Position numbers and translations under genes: made by a program
In this document: positions 1-5,323 of the stretch, piece after piece
Position numbering within the stretch: position 1 is the first letter of the stretch
How the letters are laid out: the number at the start of each line of letters is the position of its first letter
From: Acidobacteriota bacterium
GTDB lineage: Bacteria > Acidobacteriota > Blastocatellia > Pyrinomonadales > Pyrinomonadaceae
Assembly (NCBI GenBank): GCA_020853255.1
Contig: JADYZI010000491.1
Coordinates: 1-5,323, forward strand
Reading direction: 5' to 3'
DNA: 5,323 bases
The notes under the pieces: model-generated
Seen by the model: only the letters and a program-made list of their open reading frames with translations
Databases searched by the model: none
What the model was told of the DNA's origin: nothing

Positions 1-643
1 CGTTCAATGATTTGCCGAAATACGTCCGGGAGCCGGCCTCAAAACCATACGCACCGGCTCCGAGAAAGACGTAATTCATATACATCTCAAGGATCTGGCG
101 CTTTGTATAGAACCGCTCGATCTGCATGGCGACCGCCCATTCATTGATCTTGCGAACGTAGGTCTGGTCTTTATAGAGAAAAAGATTCTTGGCCAACTGC
201 TGGGTGATGGTAGATGCCCCTTCCATTCGGCCGGTCGTAAAATTCTTAAAGACGGCCCCGACAATGCGGTATGGGTCGATCCCGATATGATCGTAAAAAC
301 GGTTGTCCTCGACCGCTATCAACGCGTCCTCTACGTTTTGGGGGATATCTTTTTCTTTGATCGGAATACGCTTCTCGATGGCAAATTCCGCAAGAACTGT
401 CTCGCCGTCGTCGGCGTAGATCGTCGTAACTTGCGGCGGCCTGTAAGTGGCAAGAGCAGATACTTCGACAGCGTAACGAGAGTTATTCAGATAGTAGGAT
501 GCGAGTATGCCGGTCAAGCCGCCGGCCGTGGCGGCAAGCAGCAAAGCCGCAAGCATCCAGAGCAGACGTGCCCCCCAGCGCCCGTTCTTTGCGGGCATCG
601 ACCCCACTTCTGTTTCCCGTATCTTCTTAACGTCTCTCGCCAT
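1..643 (-). CDS. mrcA: Penicillin-binding protein 1A-type bifunctional transglycosylase/transpeptidase, N-terminal 214 residues (3' end outside window)
   Basis: Class A PBP that polymerises lipid II into glycan strands (GT51 domain) and cross-links them (transpeptidase domain, outside the window) at the outer face of the inner membrane. I translated it by hand from the ATG at 641-643; it stays open to the left edge. Residues 1-25 form a basic cytoplasmic tail and about 27-50 one membrane anchor. The stretch after it (YRPPQVTTIYADDGE, 67-81) is typical of PBP1A. GT51 motifs follow in order: EDNRFYDHIG at 112-121 with catalytic Glu112, GASTITQQ at 142-149, RKINE at 164-168, and KRQILEMYMN at 181-190. 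The start is supported by a GGAG ribosome site 7 nt upstream; Met16 is the alternative. It begins 49 nt after rodA and is probably co-transcribed. The absence of an extra domain between anchor and GT51 favours PBP1A over PBP1B. ponA is an equivalent symbol. Confidence 0.93.
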   Translation of the reverse strand, partial: MARDVKKIRETEVGSMPAKNGRWGARLLWMLAALLLAATAGGLTGILASYYLNNSRYAVEVSALATYRPPQVTTIYADDGETVLAEFAIEKRIPIKEKDIPQNVEDALIAVEDNRFYDHIGIDPYRIVGAVFKNFTTGRMEGASTITQQLAKNLFLYKDQTYVRKINEWAVAMQIERFYTKRQILEMYMNYVFLGAGAYGFEAGSRTYFGKSLN

Positions 644-650
644 AACAAAA

Positions 651-655
651 CTCCG
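651..655 (-). promoter_or_regulatory. Ribosome binding site of the PBP1A gene (CGGAG)
   Basis: On the minus strand CGGAG lies 7 nt before the ATG at 643. It is the only clear Shine-Dalgarno sequence in front of any of the four starts visible in the window, and it fixes the start at residue 1 rather than Met16. Confidence 0.7.
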
Positions 656-692
656 TGCGTCCTTTATCCTACCCGGACGGCCGGCCGCATTC

Positions 693-1808
693 CTAATTCA
701 CAAACCGCCGCATTCTGATGCTGACCGCAAATCCTATAGCGATAAATGTTGTCAATATCGCGGACAGTCCCGCACTCATAAGCGGCAGCGGTACGCCGAT
801 CACGGGCAGAAAGCCAAGCGCCATTCCGACATTTATAAATATCTGGAACGACATTGCCGTGACGATCGCCATTATCACAAGCATCGCCGGCCGGTCGTTC
901 GCCTCGCGGGCGCCGGAGATCAGTCGCGACAACAGCAACGCATAGGCCAGCAGCAGCGAGACGCATCCGATAAATCCGGTATTCTCAGCCGTCACGGCAA
1001 AGATAAAATCGGTCTGCGGCTCCGGCAAAAACTTCAGAACGCTCTGCGACGTTTCCGAATCACCTTTGATGCCCGAAAGCCCGCCTTTGCCCACCGTTAT
1101 TACGGATTGTATGGTGTGGTAACCATAACCGCGCGGGTCAACCGAATCGGGGTCGATGATAGCGTTTATTCGCTCCTGCTGATAGCGTTTTATCTTGCCG
1201 GTCTTGACGCCGATCATGTAGGCCGCGGGCACCAGCACAGCTATCGCAACGGTCAGGATAACGACGTAGCGGATCTTGATCCCGGAAAGAAAGAACACAG
1301 CGGCAAGCAGCGGAAAGTATGTTATCGCCTGGCCGGCATCGGGCTCAAGCATGATCAGGCCGATAGGCCCGGCCATTATCGCACCGCCGATGAACACCTC
1401 TCTAAGCGTCAGTTCGCCGCCGCGCCGTGCGCCGAAATATTTTGCCAGCATCAGCACCGTAGGTATCTTTACCATCTCCGACGGCTGAAACTGGAGGCCG
1501 AAAAGTTTTAGCCACGCCTGCTGTCCGTTGACCTCGACCCCAAGCGGCGTCAACACGAGCGCAAGAAGGACAAGTCCGAACGCATAAAAATAGGGTGCCG
1601 AATCGATGATCCAGCGATAGTCGCTGAACGCGACCACAAGGAAAGCGACCACCGCTATGCCAAGGCCGATGATCTGCTTGGTCCAATAGCTTTCAGTCGG
1701 CAAAGCATTGTGGATCTGCCAAACGCCGAAGCCGGCGATAGCGATGGCCAGCAGCGATGTCAGCCAGTCAAAATCGCGAAGGTCCCTTTTTTCGATTATC
1801 GCTACCAT
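693..1808 (-). CDS. rodA: RodA, SEDS-family peptidoglycan glycosyltransferase of the elongasome
   Basis: Polytopic inner-membrane enzyme that polymerises lipid II during lateral wall growth, working as a pair with PBP2. At 371 residues it has the usual RodA length. About ten hydrophobic segments can be seen from residue 15 to 366. Family motifs are present in order: NG at 94-95 and W99 leading to QPSEMVK (108-114); LEPDAGQA (154-161) with Asp157 at the position of the essential SEDS aspartate; an extracellular stretch with GKGGLSG (240-246) and LPEPQTDFIFA (261-271); and NVGMALGFLPVIGVPLPL (326-343). Two motifs differ from the commonest forms: EPDAGQA for QPDLGTA, and SAGLSA (345-350) where SYGGSS is usual. 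The ATG at 1808 has no clear Shine-Dalgarno sequence (AAGACGA precedes it). It follows mrdA by 54 nt and precedes the PBP1A gene by 49 nt. FtsW is the main alternative family; pairing with PBP2 and the MreCD context favour RodA. Confidence 0.95.
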   Translation of the reverse strand: MVAIIEKRDLRDFDWLTSLLAIAIAGFGVWQIHNALPTESYWTKQIIGLGIAVVAFLVVAFSDYRWIIDSAPYFYAFGLVLLALVLTPLGVEVNGQQAWLKLFGLQFQPSEMVKIPTVLMLAKYFGARRGGELTLREVFIGGAIMAGPIGLIMLEPDAGQAITYFPLLAAVFFLSGIKIRYVVILTVAIAVLVPAAYMIGVKTGKIKRYQQERINAIIDPDSVDPRGYGYHTIQSVITVGKGGLSGIKGDSETSQSVLKFLPEPQTDFIFAVTAENTGFIGCVSLLLAYALLLSRLISGAREANDRPAMLVIMAIVTAMSFQIFINVGMALGFLPVIGVPLPLMSAGLSAILTTFIAIGFAVSIRMRRFVN

Positions 1809-1829
1809 TTCGTCTTAGCGTTGGGCGTG

Positions 1830-1864
1830 AGCCTGTGCGAGGCGGACAGGCTGAAAGCCCGTCC
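1830..1864. repeat. Inverted-repeat element between mrdA and rodA, overlapping the mrdA stop codon
   Basis: Plus-strand GGACAGGCT (1844-1852), a 3-nt loop GAA, then AGCCCGTCC (1856-1864): a 9-bp stem with one mismatch. The left arm can instead pair its ACAGGCT (1846-1852) with AGCCTGT at 1830-1836, a perfect 7-bp stem, so two mutually exclusive hairpins share one arm. The last base of the element is the first base of the window's CTA, which is the mrdA stop codon TAG on the minus strand. No T-run follows on the minus strand, so it does not look like an intrinsic terminator. The compact palindrome resembles a dispersed intergenic repeat; only one copy is in this window, so that is inference. 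Confidence 0.5.
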
Positions 1865-3765
1865 TACCGTTTTGCTACCAACTTTGTGTCGACCGGCGGT
1901 TGTTCACCGCGCGGATGCTTTAAAAGATACGCCTCATAAACGCCCTTTACCGCCGGGGCGGCAAAGCTGCCGCCGAAGCCGACGTTCTCGACCAGGGCAA
2001 GCACCGCGATCTCAGGCTTTTCGGCCGGTGCGAAACTGGCGAACCATGCATGGTCCTTTTTCGCTCCGACGTCCTTGCCCAACTCCGCAACCTGTGCCGT
2101 TCCCGTTTTTCCGGCGATGTCAAAGCCCGGTATCCTGATCGAGGTTGCCGTTCCGCCGGCGTTGACCACGCCCCACATTCCCTTGACGATCAGGTCATTC
2201 TGCTCAGGCGTCATCTCGATTATCTTCGGCTCCGGATGCTGGAAGGTAAACGCCGCCCGCGCCGGAAAATAACCCGCCTGGCCCTCTTCGCCCATCGCCG
2301 CGATGGCCTTGAATTCCTTTAGAAAGTGCGGCGTGTACATCCTGCCGCGAACGCCGATGCTCGCAATGGCCCGAATATGCGAGATCGGAGTAATGACCAC
2401 CGTGTCCTGCCCGATCCCCGAATAGACAGTGCGGATATCGCTCCATTTGCCTTCGCGCTTCTCGATTATCGGCTTCCAGCTTTTTGGTGTTTGGCTGATC
2501 TTCTCATTCGGAAGATCTACCCCCGACCGCTTGTCGTAGTCGAAGTTCTCGACCATTTTTATGATCCCTTCGATGCCCATTTTCAAGGCAAGCCGGTAAT
2601 AATAGCCGTCGCACGAATGCGTGATGGCATAGCCCAGCGGCGGCGAGCCGTGGTTGCCCATGCAGCGTGTAAATTTGTTCCCGATCTGGATACCGCCGCC
2701 GCACGCAAGATTCGAATGAGCAACGGTGATCACGCCCTGCTCAAGTCCGGCCACCGATTCAGGTATCTTCCACGTCGAACCCGGCGGATATCTTCCCTGG
2801 ATCGCCCGGTTAAAAAGCGGCCGCTGTTCATCCTGCCAGTAAGCGGCTATCTGCTTTCGGCCTTCGGGAGTCTTGCTGCCCTGAACAAAAATGTTTGGGT
2901 CAAAAGACGGAAGCGAGGCCATCACGAGTATCTCGCCGTTGTTCGGGTCTTCCGCGATGATCGTGCCGCGCTTTGTCGGGGTTTCGGACAGTTTCTGTTC
3001 CGCCGCAAGCTGGAGGTCGAGATCGACCGTCGTGATAAGGTCCTGCCCGGCCTGCGGCTGGACGACCTCGATCTCGCTTTGCACGCGGCCCCGGCTGTCA
3101 ACTATCACTTTGCGGTAACCGGGCCGTCCGCGCAAAAATTCGTCGTAATACTCTTCAAGCCCGCCCTTGCCGATAATATCGCCCGGCCTCAGGCCCTTTG
3201 CTTTCCACTCTTCGGATTCAAGCTGCTTTGGGCTGATCTCGCCGACATACCCAAGCACGTGGGCCATAACGGTGCCAAGCGGATAGAACCTCTGAGGCTG
3301 GAGTTCAATACGGAGTTCGGGATATTCAAGCGTGTGCGACTCGACCCAGCTGATGTCGCCGATCGTCGCATTCTCCTTCAAAACCATCGTTTCGAAGTCG
3401 TTCTGCTTTTTGATCAGGTTCAGCCGTTCGACCACATAGCGTGTTTCCAGGCCGAGGCCGCGGGCGTAATCGTCAACACGGTCGTTTATGTCGAGTTTCT
3501 TTAGAGGCTCATTCGACAGGACGACGTTATAGGTCGGGCGTGAATCGACAAGGATCTTTCCGTTGCGGTCAAATATCGCTCCGCGCGGGGCCGGTATCGG
3601 GATAAGCCGTATACGCTGGTTCTCAGCACGCTCGGCCCAATACGCACCCTGGACGACCTGCAGATAGTAGAGCCGAACGCCGAGGATAGTAAGCAGAACG
3701 AAAGCCACGACCTGGATAGTTCCGATCCGTGCAAATAGATTTTGGCCTTGTTCGTTAAGCTTCAT
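1864..3765 (-). CDS. mrdA: Penicillin-binding protein 2 (elongasome class B transpeptidase)
   Basis: Monofunctional D,D-transpeptidase that cross-links glycan made by RodA; a single-pass inner-membrane protein with a periplasmic catalytic domain. From the ATG at 3763-3765 it has 633 residues, a normal PBP2 length. One membrane anchor lies at about 15-37. The PBP dimer/pedestal domain spans about 55-230, with RGAIFDRNG (61-69) and the GKGGLEEYYDEFLRG stretch (199-213). The transpeptidase domain covers about 265-615: YPPGSTWK (326-333) with nucleophile Ser330 and Lys333, SCD (384-386, the SxD form usual in PBP2), and GKTGTAQV (552-559). A TTG at 3780 would add five residues; I prefer the ATG because MKLNEQGQN fits family N-termini. 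No strong Shine-Dalgarno sequence is seen. Odd points: GIGQD (450-454) where GIGQG is usual, and Cys355, Cys368, His372 and Cys385 placed like a metal site. It lies 198 nt after mreD and 54 nt before rodA. Confidence 0.96.
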   Translation of the reverse strand: MKLNEQGQNLFARIGTIQVVAFVLLTILGVRLYYLQVVQGAYWAERAENQRIRLIPIPAPRGAIFDRNGKILVDSRPTYNVVLSNEPLKKLDINDRVDDYARGLGLETRYVVERLNLIKKQNDFETMVLKENATIGDISWVESHTLEYPELRIELQPQRFYPLGTVMAHVLGYVGEISPKQLESEEWKAKGLRPGDIIGKGGLEEYYDEFLRGRPGYRKVIVDSRGRVQSEIEVVQPQAGQDLITTVDLDLQLAAEQKLSETPTKRGTIIAEDPNNGEILVMASLPSFDPNIFVQGSKTPEGRKQIAAYWQDEQRPLFNRAIQGRYPPGSTWKIPESVAGLEQGVITVAHSNLACGGGIQIGNKFTRCMGNHGSPPLGYAITHSCDGYYYRLALKMGIEGIIKMVENFDYDKRSGVDLPNEKISQTPKSWKPIIEKREGKWSDIRTVYSGIGQDTVVITPISHIRAIASIGVRGRMYTPHFLKEFKAIAAMGEEGQAGYFPARAAFTFQHPEPKIIEMTPEQNDLIVKGMWGVVNAGGTATSIRIPGFDIAGKTGTAQVAELGKDVGAKKDHAWFASFAPAEKPEIAVLALVENVGFGGSFAAPAVKGVYEAYLLKHPRGEQPPVDTKLVAKR

Positions 3766-3796
3766 ACGCCCGCAAGTCAATTGGTAACCCGATTCA

Positions 3797-3909
3797 TTTC
3801 GTCAATTTCCCTTTCGTGAATCTCGTCTTTCTTTTCGCGGGTTTCGTGGTCAGATCCCGTTTCGGCCTAACCACGAAACTCGCTAAATAAGAACACGAAA
3901 TACACGAAA
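3797..3909. repeat. TTTCG/CGAAA mirror array with a 14-bp inverted repeat in the mreD-mrdA gap
   Basis: This non-coding stretch lies in the 198-nt gap between mreD and mrdA. On the plus strand TTTCG occurs five times in the left part (starting at 3797, 3812, 3833, 3842, 3860) and CGAAA three times in the right part (3874, 3896, 3905), with no mixing of orientation. The centre is an inverted repeat of 14 positions, GCGGGTTTCGTGGT (3837-3850) against ACCACGAAACTCGC (3870-3883), with one mismatch and a 19-nt loop. On the minus strand an A-rich tract follows the hairpin, so it is not an intrinsic terminator. From memory, ACGAAA-rich intergenic repeats of this style occur in several environmental phyla; I cannot confirm a family here. 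It may shape the mRNA leader of mrdA. Confidence 0.65.
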
Positions 3910-3925
3910 CGAGGCTCCCTCCTCG
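3910..3925. repeat. Small hairpin CGAGG/CCTCG next to the array
   Basis: CGAGG (3910-3914) and CCTCG (3921-3925) form a 5-bp GC-rich stem with a 6-nt loop CTCCCT. It abuts the TTTCG/CGAAA array on the mreD side. It is short enough to be chance and has no T-run after it on the minus strand (TTTCGTG follows), so a terminator role is not supported. Confidence 0.3.
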
Positions 3926-3963
3926 CAAAGACCCGACTGAATTGAAGGCTGCACATCGTCGTA

Positions 3964-4503
3964 CTAAAACCTAATCGGATTCTTTCGCCGCGTTTGCCGC
4001 CGGTTCGAGAAAAATTCCGGCTTTCGCGTGCGCTTCTTTTCGACGAGAACGTAATCCAAAAGGATGTATATCACCGTTCCGGCGATCGTCGTCCCGATCA
4101 ATGAGTATGCGGCCGTTTCCAGGACCGGCCCGGGCGGCGGCTGGCCGAGCAGTTCATGGAGGCCAAAATACATCAGATCGTCAAGCAAACACGCGCCCGC
4201 TATGACGGGGATCCGGAGCAAAAGGTTGTCCATGTAAACCCGACGTGCGATCTCAGAAACTATATATGCAATAAGGGTTTTCGAGAACGCATTCGACCCC
4301 AAAAGCCCCCCGCTCAAGGCATCAACGGCAAGCCCGGCGAACGTGCCGAACAATATCGCCTTGATCGCGTCACGCTGCAGGGCGGCATAGACCACGATCA
4401 CTAGCGGAAGGTCCATATAGGCAAGCGGCTCCGCTACGTTCCGAAGCGTCCACTGCAGAAGTATCGCGAGGATCAATGCAATTGTGATCTTTACCTGGCC
4501 CAT
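3964..4503 (-). CDS. mreD: Rod shape-determining protein MreD
   Basis: Small integral membrane partner of MreC in the elongasome; its exact activity is not settled in the family. It has 179 residues, slightly longer than common MreD proteins. Hydrophobic segments can be seen at about 5-20, 32-42, 48-64, 76-86, 94-118 and 132-153, giving five to six membrane spans. The stretch GLAVDALSGGLLGSNAF (57-73) matches the MreD pattern of an aspartate followed by a glycine-rich loop. The C-terminus (156-179) is strongly basic, with KKRTRK and RRQTRRK, and probably lies in the cytoplasm. Sequence conservation in MreD is low, so the call rests on topology, this motif and the position between mreC and mrdA. 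The start at 4503 has no Shine-Dalgarno sequence; a T6 run (4505-4510) sits directly before it, and no other in-frame start lies between it and the upstream in-frame stop at 4537-4539. Confidence 0.9.
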   Translation of the reverse strand: MGQVKITIALILAILLQWTLRNVAEPLAYMDLPLVIVVYAALQRDAIKAILFGTFAGLAVDALSGGLLGSNAFSKTLIAYIVSEIARRVYMDNLLLRIPVIAGACLLDDLMYFGLHELLGQPPPGPVLETAAYSLIGTTIAGTVIYILLDYVLVEKKRTRKPEFFSNRRQTRRKNPIRF

Positions 4504-4517
4504 TAAAAAATAGTTTC

Positions 4518-4558
4518 GAGTTTCGCGTTCACGATTTCAAACCGTCCTGGCGAAACTC
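4518..4558. repeat. Inverted repeat in the mreC-mreD gap overlapping the mreC stop codon
   Basis: GAGTTTCGC (4518-4526) and GCGAAACTC (4550-4558) are a perfect 9-bp inverted pair with a 23-nt spacer. Inside the spacer ACGATTT/AAACCGT (4531-4537, 4539-4545) is a near-palindrome with one mismatch. On the minus strand the first arm begins within the mreC stop codon (TGA, complement of 4557-4559). After the second arm come 7 nt and then T6 just before the mreD ATG. This is terminator-like in outline but loose, with a long loop and displaced T-run; a weak attenuator or a repeat related to the mreD-mrdA array are both possible. Confidence 0.45.
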
Positions 4559-5323
4559 ATTTCTTCCTCGCATTCGGCAGCTTCTGATCAAACTCCTCCG
4601 GGTGCGGAGGCTCGTAAAGCAGGATAGCGACCTCCTGCATCGAATCGATGCCCGCGCTTGGCTTTATAAAGATCTTGTGGGGCGTGGTGGCAGAGCCGCT
4701 GACAACCTCAACTATTTCACCTATCTTCAACCCCGGCGGGAAAATGCCGTCCTGCCCGCTGGTGTAAACGACCTGTCCGACCTGTACATCCGTACTGCCG
4801 GCGACATAACGCATCTCGACAAGGTTACTTTTACTTGACCCCGCGACAACCCCGAGCGCGTTCGAGCCGCTGATCTCGCCTACTACGCCGCCCACGCCCG
4901 ATTTGTCTCTGGTTATCAGATCGACCTGCGCGGTCAAAGGACTGACCGCCGTAACCCTGCCGACAAGCCCGTCCTTGGTCACGACCGGCATATTGAGCTT
5001 GACGCCGTTCATGCTGCCTCGGTTGACGATAGAAGAGTCAAACCAGATCGACGGATCCCGCCCGATGATGCGGGCAAACAGCGTCTTGTACCTTCCTTCT
5101 TCCTTTAGGTCCAACAGGCCGCGCAGCCGTTCGTTCTCGGCAACCAGGTCCTTGCTCTCCTGCAGATCGACCTGCAAACGCTGGACCTCTTCTTTGAGTG
5201 CGTCGTTTTCGGATTGGGCTGACCGCAGATTTGCGATCGACGAGAAATAGTTCGTAACACCGGCGGTAACTGAGGTAACAGGCGATTGGACAAAATCCGC
5301 GGCCGTCTGCGCCCAAACGCGAA
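4557..5323 (-). CDS. mreC: Rod shape-determining protein MreC, C-terminal 254 residues (5' end outside window)
   Basis: Periplasmic elongasome scaffold, anchored in the inner membrane, that binds PBP2 and activates PBP2-RodA. The frame is open to the right edge; an internal TTG at 5177 is not the start, because 48 in-frame residues precede it and continue the MreC pattern. Numbering from the first full codon in the window, residues about 32-75 form a charged heptad-like coiled coil (ENDALKEEVQRL, ENERLRGLLDLKEE) used for dimerisation. The beta-rich MreC core follows: SSIVNRGSMNGVKLNMPVV (96-114), DGLVGRVTAVS (117-127), VDLITRDKSGVGG (133-145), and TSGQDGIFPPGLKIGE (187-202), the strongest family signature. 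The tail is proline- and lysine-containing (EPPHPEEFDQK). The membrane anchor and roughly the first 30-50 residues are missing. mreD follows after 53 nt. Confidence 0.95.
   Translation of the reverse strand, partial: RVWAQTAADFVQSPVTSVTAGVTNYFSSIANLRSAQSENDALKEEVQRLQVDLQESKDLVAENERLRGLLDLKEEGRYKTLFARIIGRDPSIWFDSSIVNRGSMNGVKLNMPVVTKDGLVGRVTAVSPLTAQVDLITRDKSGVGGVVGEISGSNALGVVAGSSKSNLVEMRYVAGSTDVQVGQVVYTSGQDGIFPPGLKIGEIVEVVSGSATTPHKIFIKPSAGIDSMQEVAILLYEPPHPEEFDQKLPNARKK

Noticed and set aside
678..687. Perfect 10-bp palindrome CGGCCGGCCG in the rodA-PBP1A gap
   Set aside because: It is short, GC-only and without a loop or a T-run. It fits local GC-rich composition and has no sign of function.
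507..1511. 334-residue plus-strand open frame opposite rodA
   Set aside because: It is antisense to a complete, motif-bearing RodA. Its product is rich in Arg, His, Gln and Ser with no domain pattern, as expected from a shadow frame in moderately high-GC DNA.
2326..3504. 392-residue plus-strand open frame opposite mrdA
   Set aside because: It is fully antisense to PBP2. No recognisable motif, ribosome site or membrane pattern is seen; the minus-strand frame explains the sequence.
3778..3780. TTG as the start codon of mrdA
   Set aside because: It would add only five residues (LTCGR), with no better ribosome site than the ATG at 3765, and the ATG gives the expected N-terminus.
3766..3810. Promoter for mrdA from TTGAC-like words upstream of the start
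   Set aside because: TTGACG and TTGACT occur on the minus strand, but no TATAAT-like element lies at suitable spacing before the ATG. The words are common by chance.
3837..3883. Intrinsic terminator between mreD and mrdA
   Set aside because: The stem is good, but on the minus strand it is followed by GAAAAGAAAG and on the plus strand by TAAATAAGAAC. There is no T-run on the transcribed side.
5175..5177. TTG as the start codon of mreC
   Set aside because: The frame continues upstream to the window edge with coiled-coil and linker sequence typical of MreC, so the TTG encodes an internal leucine.

Overview
The window holds one co-directional gene block, entirely on the minus strand. It encodes the core of the rod-shape (elongasome) peptidoglycan machinery. 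In transcription order, from high to low coordinates, the genes are mreC (5' end cut by the window), mreD, mrdA (PBP2), rodA, and a class A penicillin-binding protein of the PBP1A type (3' end cut by the window). The gaps are 53, 198, 54 and 49 nt. No gene is found on the plus strand; the long plus-strand reading frames are shadows of these genes. There is no RNA gene, mobile element, CRISPR array or complete transposon that I can support.

Organism: a rod-shaped bacterium with a Gram-negative-type elongasome and moderately high GC. The gene order is the widespread mreBCD-mrdA-rodA arrangement, so mreB is expected just beyond the right edge (inference). The protein sequences and the style of the intergenic repeats made me think of an Acidobacteriota-like or similar environmental lineage. 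That is an impression from memory, with low confidence.

How the genes work together: MreC and MreD are membrane scaffold and regulatory partners of the MreB cytoskeleton. RodA is the SEDS glycan polymerase. PBP2 is its cognate transpeptidase, activated through MreC. The downstream PBP1A-type enzyme is bifunctional (transglycosylase plus transpeptidase) and supplies additional synthesis. All key active-site motifs visible in the window are intact.

Nothing here looks like a wholly new system. The most unusual material is between the genes. Three of the four gaps carry inverted-repeat sequence: a TTTCG/CGAAA mirror array in the mreD-mrdA gap, a related inverted repeat in the mreC-mreD gap, and a different GGACAGGCT/AGCCCGTCC element in the mrdA-rodA gap. 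Two of these overlap the upstream gene's stop codon. Within the proteins, PBP2 carries a possible Cys3-His metal site near its active site, and RodA departs from two usually conserved SEDS motifs.
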